From assembly GCF_020023385.1 (NCBI RefSeq), contig NZ_JAIQCL010000012.1, positions 1 through 51,164 on the forward strand: DNA of 51,164 nt, written 5' to 3'. The stretch is from Planococcus circulans (lineage in GTDB: Bacteria > Bacillota > Bacilli > Bacillales_A > Planococcaceae). Positions 28,617 through 38,001 of the stretch are shown here, in pieces (position 1 is the stretch's first letter; every line of letters starts with the position of its first letter). The position numbers and the translations under genes are program-made. The notes beneath the pieces are model-generated. The model was not told the DNA's origin, searched no databases, and was given only the letters and a program-made list of their open reading frames with translations.

Positions 28617-28804
28617 CCTAAATTCCTCCCAATATAAATATGTTTTTTCACATCTGTTAGGAATTTTCCCTAATCTTTGAAAACTTAAACACTTATACTG
28701 AAACTATTTTTTAAAAATAACTTGACTATATTGAAAAACTTTCGGAATATTATGTTTACAGGAGGTTTTCAGATAGAAATAGAATTTTAAAAGGGGGAGA
28801 AATA

Positions 28805-30166
28805 ATGGCACAGTTTGAAGAACTATTGGGCACGATCAGCGGGTTTGTATGGGGACCGCCTTTATTGATTTTATTAGTAGGAACAGGAATTTTCTTAACG
28901 GTCCGTCTCGGCGTGCTGCAGCTCCGCTTATTGCCTTACGCTTTAAAATTGGTTTTCACTAAGAACACGGATACGACCTCTAAAGGAGATATCAGCCATT
29001 TCCAGGCATTGTCGACCGCCATGGCTGCAACGGTGGGTACCGGTAATATCGTCGGTGTCGCAACAGCTGTCATTTTGGGTGGACCGGGTGCTGTTTTCTG
29101 GATGTGGTTTTCTGCCTTTTTCGGTATGGCCACCAAATACGGCGAAGCTGTCCTGGCAGTCAAATACCGTGTAGTCGATGCTAAAGGCCAAATGGCTGGC
29201 GGACCCATGTATTATCTTGAGCACGGATTAAAACAAAAATGGCTGGCCGTCTTATTTGCTATCTTCGGCGCTATTGCCGCTTTCGGAATCGGAAACGGTA
29301 CACAATCGAACTCAGTAGCTTCTGTTGTTCGCGATACATTTAGTGTTCCCACATGGATTACAGGAATCATTCTAACTATCTTTACAGCCTTGGTTCTGCT
29401 TGGCGGAATCAAGAGCATAGGGCGCGTGACTTCATTCTTCGTTCCTTTTATGGCATTATTCTACATAATTGCAGGAATAATTATCATGATTTTCAATATG
29501 GAACTCATACCCGCTGCTTTTGGTACAATTTTCAGCGCTGCCTTCACGGGTGAAGCGGCAGCCGGTGGTGCAATCGGCGCCGCTATCCGCTATGGTGTAG
29601 CTCGAGGCGTCTTCTCCAACGAAGCAGGGCTTGGTTCTGCTCCGATTGCTGCAGCTGCAGCCATCACAGACCTTCCTGGGCGCCAGGCACTGGTTTCCAT
29701 GACACAGGTGTTTTTCGATACGATCATCATCTGTTCAATTACAGGTGTCACAATTGTTATGTCCGGCCTTTACACCGACAAATCACTCGAAGGTGCTGCA
29801 TTGACGACTGCTGCCTTTGAACAGTTTCTGGGTGGTGCTGGTCCGATCATCGTCGCGATCGGTTTGATTTTCTTTGCTTCTTCTACGATTATCGGCTGGT
29901 CTTATTACGGCGAGAAATGTTTCCAATACCTATTCAAGAATCCGGCATTGCTGGTCGTTTACCGCATCGCTTTCGTGTTGATGGTTTTCGTCGGCGCAAC
30001 TGTGTCACTTGACGTCGTCTGGACTTTCTCCGATGTCATGAACGGTTTGATGGCATTCCCGAACTTAATCGGACTTCTTGGCTTGTCCGGAGTCATTGTC
30101 TACGAAACAAAACGCATCATCGCCAAAATCAAAGAAGAAAAAGAAGCGGAACGAGCTGGCAATTGA
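28805..30166 (+). CDS. AGCS family sodium:alanine/glycine symporter
   Basis: A 453-residue amino acid carrier of the AGCS family (AlsT/DagA type) that imports alanine or glycine with sodium. About 10-11 membrane segments. Family motifs are GTGNIVGVA near 78, MWFSAFFGMATKYGEAVLA near 101, GGPMYYLEHG near 131 and RGVFSNEAGLGSAPIAAAAA near 269. AAGGGGGAG lies five bases before the ATG. The gene upstream is divergent, and a 188-base AT-rich leader holds the promoter, which is not sharply defined. Confidence 0.92.
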   Translation: MAQFEELLGTISGFVWGPPLLILLVGTGIFLTVRLGVLQLRLLPYALKLVFTKNTDTTSKGDISHFQALSTAMAATVGTGNIVGVATAVILGGPGAVFWMWFSAFFGMATKYGEAVLAVKYRVVDAKGQMAGGPMYYLEHGLKQKWLAVLFAIFGAIAAFGIGNGTQSNSVASVVRDTFSVPTWITGIILTIFTALVLLGGIKSIGRVTSFFVPFMALFYIIAGIIIMIFNMELIPAAFGTIFSAAFTGEAAAGGAIGAAIRYGVARGVFSNEAGLGSAPIAAAAAITDLPGRQALVSMTQVFFDTIIICSITGVTIVMSGLYTDKSLEGAALTTAAFEQFLGGAGPIIVAIGLIFFASSTIIGWSYYGEKCFQYLFKNPALLVVYRIAFVLMVFVGATVSLDVVWTFSDVMNGLMAFPNLIGLLGLSGVIVYETKRIIAKIKEEKEAERAGN

Positions 30167-30224
30167 CATTACATTTGAATAATGAAATGATTAAGCATAT
30201 CCACCTGAAAGGCAGGAACTTATC

Positions 30225-30446
30225 ATGGACTTATCAAACCCATCTCCAGAAAACGTCAGCTTTATGATCGAAGAAATAAAATCGAAATTGCGCATGGTCA
30301 ATGTAGATGCAATGAAAGCCGAACATTTCAACGCTTCGCAATACGAAGATTTGCGTGAACTGTACGAAATGGTCGCAACTCGCGACAAGTTCAGTACAAG
30401 TGAAATGCAGGCCATTGCTACAGAGCTTGGTTCTTTGCGAAAATAA
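30225..30446 (+). CDS. yfkK: YfkK family protein (DUF1128/UPF0435)
   Basis: A 73-residue acidic helical protein of the DUF1128/UPF0435 family, function unknown. [20 protein letters not shown] and [11 protein letters not shown] are the conserved core. AGGCAGGAAC precedes the ATG. It follows the symporter gene by 58 bases and is closed by a strong terminator. Confidence 0.88.
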   Translation: MDLSNPSPENVSFMIEEIKSKLRMVNVDAMKAEHFNASQYEDLRELYEMVATRDKFSTSEMQAIATELGSLRK

Positions 30447-30454
30447 GAGATTTT

Positions 30455-30496
30455 AAAATCCCCTGAAGGATCTTCTCCTTCAGGGGATTTTTGTTT
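30455..30496 (+). terminator. terminator of yfkK
   Basis: A perfect 15-bp stem, AAATCCCCTGAAGGA with TCCTTCAGGGGATTT, has a 5-base loop and is followed by TTGTTTTG. Confidence 0.93.
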
Positions 30497-30552
30497 TGAT
30501 GAAAATTCATGCGTTGCTTTGAAAGGTTAATGTCTGTCGGAGCAAAACGGTC

Positions 30553-30810
30553 GCTTCAGCTTTTCTTTGTCCAGCTTCGGCGACCTGCTCCTCGGATCAT
30601 AAGCTGCCCTTCCTGTGCGGCAAAAAAACGCCGCTTCGGAAGTTCATCTTATGTCTGTCGGAGCAAAACGGTCGCCTCAACTTTTCTCATTGTCCAGCTT
30701 CGGAAGCCAGGTTCTCGGGTCATAAGCCAACCCGGCTATGCGGCTGAAAACATGCCGCTTCGCCGGTCTGTCTTATGCCTGTCGAACCTTAACGGCTTCC
30801 TCAGCTTTTC
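30553..30810 (-). repeat. structured repeat array C (two units)
   Basis: Direct repeats at 30553-30565, 30674-30686 and 30798-30810 bound two units of 121 and 124 bp. On the minus strand the arms pair as GAAGCC/GGCTTC with GGTTC/GAACC in the first unit, and GGCGACC/GGTCGCC with CTCC/GGAG in the second, so the stem sequence changed on both sides. The last repeat overlaps the end of the methyltransferase gene: its sequence encodes the final Lys-Lys-Ser and supplies the TGA. The array occupies most of the 354-base gap. Confidence 0.85.
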
Positions 30811-31787
30811 TTTTCATACTGCACAATATACCAGCCGCCTTCTTTTATGACGGTTTGGATGCTGAGCAATTCGAGTCCTGCCTGTTCCCCCCATTGGGCC
30901 AATTCTTCGCGTGTCGGCAATCGGTAGAGGTTATCGAACGATGAGAAGAAGCTGTTGAAGACATTGGCGAATGGCGGACTGTCGCTGCCACCGGCAATTG
31001 GGGTCACTACTGACAGAAATCCTTCTTTTTTGATCCAGCTGGCCAGTTCGGTGAATAGCTCCTGGCGTTTTTCGAGGTCGATATAGTGGATGACATTGTT
31101 CATCATGACCATTCCTTGTTTTTCGGAAGGCTTATATTGCCACAGGTCGGCATTTTCAATTGTAATATTTTCATTTTCTTTAGTGAGGGTTTTTGCAACT
31201 TCCGTGACAGAGGGGCTTATTTCAATTCCTGTGAAATGCGTCCTTGGAAAGCGTTCAGCTAATTGTTTGATGTAGCCGCCTTCTCCACAGCCGATATCCA
31301 ATACGGTTTCAATATCAGTTCCTTTTAGGCGTCTGGACATTTTCGGCAGAGCGAGGACTTCGAGCAATCGGCTCGTTTCAGCTACTGTAGGCGCATGTTT
31401 TTCTTCATCAAAGTGAAGGCGTTCCTGCTTGCGCATCATCTCTGGATAATTCAACAATGTCGGAATATGCAATTCCATCATTTCCTTCAACAGGACACCC
31501 GAGGAATTATTGCCTTTGGGTTTTGGCAGTTTCCAGGCGTTCCAGGTTTTATAACGGTTTCTTCCCGCTTCTTTCAGATGGCCGATCGATACCCCAACAC
31601 TCACCCATTGATTCAGCAGGTCTTCATCCAATTGCAGGGCATCCGCCACATCAAATTTTGTGACCGGGCGTTCGAAAGCTTTGAACAAATCCAGTTCATA
31701 GCCGACATAGGCATGCCAGCTGTAGAGAAAAGGTTCATTGCGTTTCATGTACATTCTGGCTTTAAACATCTTCATGACATCAATCAT
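30801..31787 (-). CDS. class I SAM-dependent methyltransferase
   Basis: A 328-residue protein. The N-terminal 140 residues are helical, with a winged-helix-like segment (TKFDVADALQLDEDLLNQWV) as in O-methyltransferases that dimerise through this part. The SAM-binding glycine motif VLDIGCGEGG is at 162-171, and the later motifs GIEISPSV and MNNVIHYI follow. The substrate is unknown. GGAGGG lies six bases before the ATG at 31787, which overlaps the upstream stop as ATGA. The longer open frame reaching 31925 is the other frame of the monooxygenase gene. The C-terminus is formed by repeat array C. Confidence 0.83.
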   Translation of the reverse strand: MIDVMKMFKARMYMKRNEPFLYSWHAYVGYELDLFKAFERPVTKFDVADALQLDEDLLNQWVSVGVSIGHLKEAGRNRYKTWNAWKLPKPKGNNSSGVLLKEMMELHIPTLLNYPEMMRKQERLHFDEEKHAPTVAETSRLLEVLALPKMSRRLKGTDIETVLDIGCGEGGYIKQLAERFPRTHFTGIEISPSVTEVAKTLTKENENITIENADLWQYKPSEKQGMVMMNNVIHYIDLEKRQELFTELASWIKKEGFLSVVTPIAGGSDSPPFANVFNSFFSSFDNLYRLPTREELAQWGEQAGLELLSIQTVIKEGGWYIVQYEKKS

Positions 31788-33100
31788 TGGAGTCCCTCCG
31801 CTTTCCATGGATAATCTTCTTCCGGTGTATAATACTTCAATTCTTTGGTGCCTTTTGTTAAATCTTTCATGCGAACAGGCATGATGCCTCCTTGAATAAA
31901 TCGGTCGCGGAAGTTTTCTTTCCACATCCCAAGCCCGGAAACGTTCAGCATCTGTTTAAAGTGGAGAATCGGGTCTTCCTCCATGCGCTCGAATGTCCGC
32001 TGGCGGATATAACTTACCGGTTTGAACGGAAATGAATAAGCGAGTGCTGCCAGATGGCTGAGCTGGATCACATGGTCTGCCCGTTTGTAGCGGACAGCTT
32101 CATACCATTTCAAGTTATCGTTGTCCTTTTTTTCCTGCTCGAACATATCTGCTGTCAGCTCACCCAGGATATCGGCATCCTGGATTGCCATATTCATCCC
32201 TTCCCCCGCCATCGGATGAACAGCGTGGCTGGCATCTCCAATGATGGCTTTATTGCCTTTTACATAGGAATCGGCATGGTACATGACTGGAATCATCAAT
32301 TGAATCTTTTTCCAATCCGTCAACTTCTGCACATAGCCGTCCACTGCAGGAGCCAAATCCGTATATAATTTATGGAAATGGCTGATTGGTTTTTCTTTTA
32401 ATTGCTTATAGTCTCCTGGAGGAATCAAATAAACACTTCGGACCTGATCGTCCGGCAGCGGGAACAGGCCGAGGAAACGATTGTACGTGGAGATGATTTT
32501 GCCGTCCGTGAAATCCTCAGCACGCGGAAACGTGACTGTCAGAAAATGATGGTTATAGGTGGTTTGCTTTACCTGGATTTCCATCGCTTTTCGCGTAACA
32601 GAGGAACGTCCTTCTGCGCCGAAGAAAAAAGCTGCTTCCACTTCAAGTTTCTCTGTTCCTTTCTGAAGCAAAGCCGTTTTTTCTCCATAGCCTTTGCAGG
32701 CAGTCCCTTTCAAGTAATGGAAATTTTCATATTCGCAAGCTGCTTTTAGAATGACGGACTTCAGTTCTTCGTGGTGCATCATATAAGCCGCATTGTATTT
32801 GCCCGGCAGTACGCTGTAATCCATGAACGATTGGTCTTTCACTTGCAGCGAGCTCGAAAGTTCAAGCATATCCAAAACTTTAATTTCATTTGAGCGATCA
32901 CATACTTTTTTATATAGGCCAAGACCATCAAATATCTGCATACTTTTTGGCTGCAGGAGTTCACCCTTATAGGTAGGTGCTTTGACAGCCATCCGTTCGG
33001 CGAGGACCACATCGATTCCACGCTGTACCAATTTCAACGCCAGCGTCAATCCACCGATTCCACCCCCGCCGATGAATACATCAGTTTTCATCTGCTTCAT
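31784..33100 (-). CDS. FAD-dependent monooxygenase (PHBH/UbiH-like)
   Basis: A 438-residue flavin hydroxylase. The dinucleotide motif GGGGIGGL is at 11-18, and the second FAD motif of the class, IIGDASHAVHPMAGEGMN, is in the C-terminal half, typical of p-hydroxybenzoate hydroxylase and UbiH relatives that act on aromatic or quinone rings. The substrate is unknown. The start could be 33100 or the ATG three codons later; ribosome-like GGAG and AAGGGG motifs favour either. Overlaps the methyltransferase start by four bases, so the two proteins likely act on one pathway. Confidence 0.83.
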   Translation of the reverse strand: MKQMKTDVFIGGGGIGGLTLALKLVQRGIDVVLAERMAVKAPTYKGELLQPKSMQIFDGLGLYKKVCDRSNEIKVLDMLELSSSLQVKDQSFMDYSVLPGKYNAAYMMHHEELKSVILKAACEYENFHYLKGTACKGYGEKTALLQKGTEKLEVEAAFFFGAEGRSSVTRKAMEIQVKQTTYNHHFLTVTFPRAEDFTDGKIISTYNRFLGLFPLPDDQVRSVYLIPPGDYKQLKEKPISHFHKLYTDLAPAVDGYVQKLTDWKKIQLMIPVMYHADSYVKGNKAIIGDASHAVHPMAGEGMNMAIQDADILGELTADMFEQEKKDNDNLKWYEAVRYKRADHVIQLSHLAALAYSFPFKPVSYIRQRTFERMEEDPILHFKQMLNVSGLGMWKENFRDRFIQGGIMPVRMKDLTKGTKELKYYTPEEDYPWKAEGLQ

Positions 33101-33160
33101 CCCCTTGTTTCTCCTTACCCTACCTTTAGGAGACTGAAAACCCATTAAACCTCCCCAACA

Positions 33161-33192
33161 AAAAAAAGAAGCCCACGAATGGACTTCTTTCA
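33161..33192 (-). terminator. terminator of psuG
   Basis: On the minus strand AAGAAGTCCA pairs with TGGGCTTCTT (one mismatch) around TTCG and is followed by eight T. Confidence 0.85.
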
Positions 33193-33202
33193 CAATTTAT
33201 CC

Positions 33203-34114
33203 TTAAAGTTTGTTATAAGCTGCAGCGAGCTCGGCTCCTATTTTCGCGTTGTGCTTAACGAGTTCGATATTGGCGACCAAGCTTTTTCCTTCTGTCAACT
33301 CTTTAACTTTTCCTAATAGGAAAGGAGTAACTTCTTTGCCGGAAATGTCGTTTTCCTTTGCTTCAGCCATCGCCTGTGCAATGATGCCGTTGATGAATGA
33401 TTCTTCCAGTGCATGCTCTTCAGGAATTGGATTGGCGATGACTGCCCCGCCTTTGATCCCTAAATCCCATTTCGCTTTCAGAACTTGAGCCAGTTCATCT
33501 GCCCCGTCGCTGCGGAACGTCAGGTCAAAACCGCTTGAGCGGGTATAGAATGCAGGCATTACATCTGTTTGGTAGCCAATGACCGGAACACCTTTGGTCT
33601 CTAGATACTCCAATGTCAGGCCGATATCCAGAATCGACTTTGCCCCAGCGCAAACGACAGCGACTCCAGTGTTCGACAGTTCTTCCAAATCTGCCGAAAT
33701 GTCCATCGTCGTCTCAGCGCCTCTGTGCACCCCGCCGATGCCGCCTGTAGCGAAAACGCGGATGCCTGCAAGTTCCGCACAGATCATCGTTGCTGCGACG
33801 GTTGTCGCGCCGATTTTTTTGGTTGCGATCAATTGGCCGATATCTCTTCTTGATACTTTGGAAACCCCTGGAGTATTGCCGAGCATTTCCAATTCTTCCT
33901 CGGACAAGCCGATTTTGATCTTGCCATCCATAATTGCGATGGTTGCAGGAACTGCTCCATTATCGCGAATAATCTGCTCTACCACACGGGCTGTCTCAAC
34001 ATTCTGTGGATATGGCATGCCATGGGAGATAATTGTGGATTCGAGTGCCACAATCGGTTTTTTGTCCTCTAGTGCTTGTTGTACTTCAGTTGAATAGGAA
34101 ATCATTGATGTCAT
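33203..34114 (-). CDS. psuG: pseudouridine-5'-phosphate glycosidase PsuG
   Basis: A 303-residue enzyme that splits pseudouridine 5'-phosphate to uracil and ribose 5-phosphate. [16 protein letters not shown] near 23-38 carries the conserved Glu25, and Lys159 in CAGAKSILD matches the lysine that attacks the ribose in E. coli PsuG. The full family length is present. GGAGG lies seven bases before the ATG, which overlaps the psuK stop as ATGA. With PsuK it forms a two-step catabolic pathway in the cytoplasm. Confidence 0.94.
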   Translation of the reverse strand: MTSMISYSTEVQQALEDKKPIVALESTIISHGMPYPQNVETARVVEQIIRDNGAVPATIAIMDGKIKIGLSEEELEMLGNTPGVSKVSRRDIGQLIATKKIGATTVAATMICAELAGIRVFATGGIGGVHRGAETTMDISADLEELSNTGVAVVCAGAKSILDIGLTLEYLETKGVPVIGYQTDVMPAFYTRSSGFDLTFRSDGADELAQVLKAKWDLGIKGGAVIANPIPEEHALEESFINGIIAQAMAEAKENDISGKEVTPFLLGKVKELTEGKSLVANIELVKHNAKIGAELAAAYNKL

Positions 34115-35205
34115 TGTAATTCCTCCAGTTCTTTTTGTAATAGTATGGCTGTCAGTTCATGGCGGACAGTGGCATTGCTTTCCAGGGTCTTTGCTGCATT
34201 GACCATGCCTGAATGGATGACGGATTCAAATTCCTTGCCATCCATGACGCTGTGGACGATGGCACTGGAAAATGCATCTCCTGCTCCTGTCACATCGGCA
34301 ACATGATCGACTTGCATGGCATGGTAATGGCGGATGCCCTCAGAATTGCCGGCTATCGCTCCATCTTTTCCTCCTGTGATGACCACAGCTTCCGCTCCTT
34401 GATCCAAAAGCTGCTGCGCTGCCTTATGCCAGTCATCCATTGATTCGATAGGTATTTGTAGAAACTTGCTTGCTTCGTCGCGGTTCAAGATCAGCCAGCT
34501 GATGCCTGCCAAATCTTTGCCCAGCCGATCCATTTTTGGAGCGGATACCGGGATGACAGCGAGCGGAATTTTATTGGCCAGTGCCAACTGCCGAACATAT
34601 TCCACTGTTTCAAGTGGACAGTTCAAATCGATGACAAGAAAAGCAGCTGACAATAACGTGCTGTCATTTTTAGAGATATGGTCCGGTGTCAGGGAATCGT
34701 AGATTTTCATATCAGCCATCGCCAGCAGCATCTCACCATCCGGTTCCAAAATCGCTGTATAGGTTCCTGTCGAAAGCCCGTCCATGGCTTTTGTCAATTC
34801 AGTCGACATGAAAGGGCTCGAAGCCGCTTCAATCAAATTCCACTCAGGATCATTGCCGACAATCGACAGCAGCTTGACGGAATGGCCGAGGCGTCCCAAG
34901 TTTTCTGCAACGTTCCTTGCAACTCCACCGACACTTCCGGAAACGGAAGCTGGATTTGAGGTCCCCATCTGCGCCGGCCGATCCATGAGAAACTTTCTGT
35001 CGACATTGGCACCTCCGATGCTAATAACCGTTTTTTCTTCCGGCAATACGTAAGCCCGCCCCAAAATTTTTCCTTGCCGCATGAGATTCGAGATGAAATT
35101 GGCCAATGAAGGCCTGGACATATTCAAGCGTTCCGCCATTTCCTGCTGGGACAAATACGGATTGCGGCGGATCAATTCCAACACTTCCACTTCTTTCTGG
35201 TTCAT
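34111..35205 (-). CDS. psuK: pseudouridine kinase with N-terminal winged helix (PsuK)
   Basis: A 364-residue PfkB-family kinase. Residues about 1-55 form a winged helix-turn-helix ([20 protein letters not shown]), and about 60-360 the ribokinase fold with GGANVDRK near 63 and the second PfkB signature VTGAGDAF near 316. It should phosphorylate pseudouridine for PsuG; the assignment rests on the coupled psuG. The start at 35205 follows GGAGGTG by five bases; the longer frame upstream encodes a spurious hydrophobic stretch in the promoter region. The fused HTH may let the kinase regulate its own operon. Confidence 0.88.
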   Translation of the reverse strand: MNQKEVEVLELIRRNPYLSQQEMAERLNMSRPSLANFISNLMRQGKILGRAYVLPEEKTVISIGGANVDRKFLMDRPAQMGTSNPASVSGSVGGVARNVAENLGRLGHSVKLLSIVGNDPEWNLIEAASSPFMSTELTKAMDGLSTGTYTAILEPDGEMLLAMADMKIYDSLTPDHISKNDSTLLSAAFLVIDLNCPLETVEYVRQLALANKIPLAVIPVSAPKMDRLGKDLAGISWLILNRDEASKFLQIPIESMDDWHKAAQQLLDQGAEAVVITGGKDGAIAGNSEGIRHYHAMQVDHVADVTGAGDAFSSAIVHSVMDGKEFESVIHSGMVNAAKTLESNATVRHELTAILLQKELEELQ

Positions 35206-35235
35206 TTCAACACCTCCGTCCAAACATTTGTTTAA

Positions 35236-35264
35236 ATCATAAACTTTTATAATAAAAAATGCAA
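35236..35264 (-). promoter_or_regulatory. psuK-psuG promoter
   Basis: On the minus strand TTGCAT (-35, 35259-35264) and TATGAT (-10, 35236-35241) are 17 bases apart, 30 bases before psuK. Confidence 0.65.
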
Positions 35265-35298
35265 GTGAAAATATTATTTCGAATATCGTTATAAATGA

Positions 35299-35328
35299 TT
35301 GCAGGGTGTGATTGAAAATTGCTACTAT
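35299..35328 (+). promoter_or_regulatory. promoter of the first M29 aminopeptidase gene
   Basis: TTGCAG (-35, 35299-35304) and TACTAT (-10, 35323-35328) are 18 bases apart and divergent from the psuK promoter. Confidence 0.55.
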
Positions 35329-35354
35329 AAGAAGTGATGAGAGGAGAGATTTAT

Positions 35355-36587
35355 TTGACATCTTTTAATGAGAAATTAGCCCGCTATGCGGAATTGGCTG
35401 TAAAAGTGGGAGTAAATATTCAACCCGGCCAGCAACTTTATATCGCTGCTGCCATTGAGGCGGCACCTTTGGTTCGTTTAATTACGCAAAAGGCTTATGA
35501 ATCAGGGGCCAAACAAGTCTATGTCGACTGGAATGACGACGCTGTTTCGCGCCTGCGTTTTGAATTAGCTCCGGAAGATTCGTTTTCTGATTATCCTGCA
35601 TGGAAAGTACAGGAACGTGAACAATTGGCTGAACAAGGCGCCGCTTTCATCAGTGTTGTGTCCCAAAGCCCGGATCTATTGTCGGGAATCGACTCGAAAC
35701 GCATCGCTGCTTCACAAAAAGCGACGGGACAGGCATTGAGCAAATATCGCCAATACGTCCAATCAGATAAAATCAGCTGGACTGTCATTGCCGCGCCTTC
35801 TGAGAAATGGGCAGCTAAAGTCTTTCCGGATGTACCGGCAGACCAACAGATCGATACCTTATGGGATGCTATTTTTAAAGCAGTCCGCGCAGATCTTGAT
35901 CAGCCGATTGAAGCATGGACGGAGCATGACCGTTTGCTTCACACGAAAGTCGATTACCTGAACGGCAAAAAGTATGCGAAACTGCATTACACGTCACCAA
36001 AGACTGACTTGGAAGTCGCTCTTCCTGATGGCCACTTATGGTGTGGAGCCGGATCCATCAATGAAAAAGGCGATCCTTTCATGGCCAATATGCCGACAGA
36101 AGAAGTTTTCACTGTCCCACATAAAACGGGTGTCAACGGCTATGTTTCCAGTACAAAACCACTGAGCTATGGCGGAAACATCATCGACGATTTTAAAGTG
36201 ACATTCGAGAACGGGAAAATCGTTGAAGTGACAGCTGCTCAAGGTGAAGAAGTCCTAAAGCAACTTGTTGCAACAGATGAAGGTTCACATTTCCTGGGCG
36301 AAGTGGCATTGGTGCCTCATCAGTCGCCGATTTCCGATTCAAACATTTTATTCTACAATACGCTGTTCGATGAAAATGCTTCAAACCATTTCGCTATCGG
36401 AAGCGCTTACGCCTTTTGTATCGAAGGCGGAAAAACCATGTCTCAGGATGAGCTATTGAAAAACGGCTTGAACCAAAGCATCACGCATGTCGACTTCATG
36501 GTAGGGTCTTCCGAAATGGACATCGACGGCGTCTTGGAAGACGGCACCCGTGAACCGATTTTCCGCGGCGGCAACTGGGCATTCTAA
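35355..36587 (+). CDS. M29 family metallo-aminopeptidase (copy 1)
   Basis: A 410-residue thermophilic-aminopeptidase (AmpS/AmpT) family enzyme that releases N-terminal residues from peptides with a two-metal site. Metal ligands lie in GEVALVP (Glu), NTLFDENASNHFAIG (Glu and His) and ITHVDFMVG (His and Asp), all intact. It seems to start with TTG at 35355, eight bases after GAGGAG, giving TSFNEKLARYAELAV like other family members. A second copy is at 48001-49230, clearly homologous along its whole length. Single-gene unit. Confidence 0.9.
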   Translation: MTSFNEKLARYAELAVKVGVNIQPGQQLYIAAAIEAAPLVRLITQKAYESGAKQVYVDWNDDAVSRLRFELAPEDSFSDYPAWKVQEREQLAEQGAAFISVVSQSPDLLSGIDSKRIAASQKATGQALSKYRQYVQSDKISWTVIAAPSEKWAAKVFPDVPADQQIDTLWDAIFKAVRADLDQPIEAWTEHDRLLHTKVDYLNGKKYAKLHYTSPKTDLEVALPDGHLWCGAGSINEKGDPFMANMPTEEVFTVPHKTGVNGYVSSTKPLSYGGNIIDDFKVTFENGKIVEVTAAQGEEVLKQLVATDEGSHFLGEVALVPHQSPISDSNILFYNTLFDENASNHFAIGSAYAFCIEGGKTMSQDELLKNGLNQSITHVDFMVGSSEMDIDGVLEDGTREPIFRGGNWAF

Positions 36588-36672
36588 GTATCGATAATTC
36601 GACACTTATTTTTTCCGGCAGAATCATGTATACTAAATATTGATAATTACAGTTTAGAGAGGAGTTATCATT

Positions 36673-36813
36673 ATGTTTTATGGTGTTACTGTCGTACTCG
36701 GCTTCATGGCCGTAATTTTCATGTTTTTCTTCACGCTTCTTCATTTCCTTGGAAAAGAGCTTCACACGCACGATGCAGAGCATGTAGATCCAATGCCTGA
36801 AAAAAAATACTGA
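36673..36813 (+). CDS. small single-pass membrane protein, 46 residues
   Basis: A 46-codon gene with GGAG eight bases before the ATG and its own strong terminator six bases after the stop. The protein begins with a hydrophobic segment (about 3-26, rich in Val, Phe and Met) and ends with a short charged tail containing HTHDAEH and PEKKY. No family is recognised. The ribosome site, terminator and membrane-protein composition argue that it is real. Confidence 0.7.
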   Translation: MFYGVTVVLGFMAVIFMFFFTLLHFLGKELHTHDAEHVDPMPEKKY

Positions 36814-36818
36814 GCGAT

Positions 36819-36851
36819 AAAAAACGGCTTCTTCACTGAAGCCGTTTTTTT
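36819..36851 (+). terminator. terminator of the 46-residue membrane protein gene
   Basis: AAAACGGCTTC pairs with GAAGCCGTTTT around TTCACT, followed by a T run. Confidence 0.92.
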
Positions 36852-36912
36852 CAGCTCCATAAGCCATACCATAATTAATTTTTTTATCCATTTCCCTTGT
36901 ACTTTAGGTCCC

Positions 36913-36941
36913 TTCGGCTCTTTCGCTTGACCTTCTATAAT
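36913..36941 (+). promoter_or_regulatory. mreBH promoter (weak -35)
   Basis: A perfect TATAAT (-10, 36936-36941) lies 17 bases after TTCGGC (36913-36918), which matches the -35 consensus poorly. The -10 box is about 50 bases before the start codon. Confidence 0.4.
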
Positions 36942-36990
36942 GTTAGAATCCAAACTAGTCAGCGTCTTTATTCATAGGAGGAATTCACGT

Positions 36991-37998
36991 ATGTTTTCTG
37001 CAATAGATATTGGTATCGATTTAGGAACTGCAAATATATTGGTTTACACGAAATCAAAAGGCATCATTATAAACGAGCCCTCGGTGGTTGCCCTGGATGC
37101 GAAAACACGGGCTGTTCTGGCCATCGGCGACGAGGCAAAAGCGATGCTCGGCAAAGCTCCCGATTCCATCCTCGTCATCCGCCCCTTGAAAGATGGCGTC
37201 ATTGCAGATTTCGATGTTACACGGGACCTGTTGAAAATCATTATGCAAAGAGCCGCAAAACAGCTCGGAAGTGCTTTTCGCAAGCCCAATGTCATGGTTT
37301 GTACGCCTTCTGGAGCGACTACGGTTGAACGCCGCGCTATTCACGATGCCGTGAAGCAAAGCGGAGCCAAAACCGTCCACTTGATTGAAGAAACAGTGGC
37401 TGCCGCAATTGGAGCCGAACTGCCGATCAGTGAACCGGTCGCAAGCGTTATCGTGGATATCGGCGGCGGCACAACGGAAGTCGGCATCATCTCTTTTGGT
37501 GGAGTCGTTTCATCCAACACTGTCAAAGTTGCAGGTGACCGCATGGATGAAGACATTATTCATTACGTCCGGAAACAGTATAATGTCCTGATCGGTGAAC
37601 GCACCGCTGAAAATATTAAAAAGGAAATTGGCTATGCACCCGTTCCCCACGAAGCCGAAAACATGGAAATCCGGGGCCGCGACATCATGACGGGCTTGCC
37701 GAAAACCATCAACTTGAGCTCGCTTGAAACGCAGGAAGCACTGAAAGAATCCTTATCCGCTATTTTGGAATGCATCCGCGCGACTTTGGAAAATTGCCCG
37801 GCAGAACTATCCGGCGATATGGTCGACCAGGGTGTCGTCATTTCAGGAGGAGGCGCCTTACTGAAAGGCATGCAGGAATGGCTGTCGAAAGAAATCTCAG
37901 TTCCCGTCCACATCGCACCTCAGCCGCTCGAGTCTGTCGCTATCGGAACAGGATTGTCCCTCGGCATGATCAAACAGCTGGAGAAAATGTCGAGGTGA
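36991..37998 (+). CDS. mreBH: rod-shape actin homologue MreBH
   Basis: A 335-residue bacterial actin, the same length as B. subtilis MreBH. Phosphate-1 motif [13 protein letters not shown] is at about 7-19, phosphate-2 [18 protein letters not shown] near 157, and the adenosine motif [10 protein letters not shown] near 283. Segments such as [12 protein letters not shown] and [14 protein letters not shown] are closer to MreBH than to MreB or Mbl as I recall them. It guides lateral cell-wall synthesis. GGAGG precedes the ATG at 36991. Not in an mreBCD operon, as expected for MreBH. The stop is followed by TA and array D. Confidence 0.9.
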   Translation: MFSAIDIGIDLGTANILVYTKSKGIIINEPSVVALDAKTRAVLAIGDEAKAMLGKAPDSILVIRPLKDGVIADFDVTRDLLKIIMQRAAKQLGSAFRKPNVMVCTPSGATTVERRAIHDAVKQSGAKTVHLIEETVAAAIGAELPISEPVASVIVDIGGGTTEVGIISFGGVVSSNTVKVAGDRMDEDIIHYVRKQYNVLIGERTAENIKKEIGYAPVPHEAENMEIRGRDIMTGLPKTINLSSLETQEALKESLSAILECIRATLENCPAELSGDMVDQGVVISGGGALLKGMQEWLSKEISVPVHIAPQPLESVAIGTGLSLGMIKQLEKMSR

Positions 37999-38001
37999 TA
38001 A

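Noticed and set aside
31785..31925. N-terminal extension of the methyltransferase to 31925
   Set aside because: It overlaps the monooxygenase coding region in another frame; the ATG at 31787 has GGAGGG at correct spacing.
35206..35361. N-terminal hydrophobic extension of PsuK
   Set aside because: It would run through both divergent promoters; the ATG at 35205 has a strong ribosome site.
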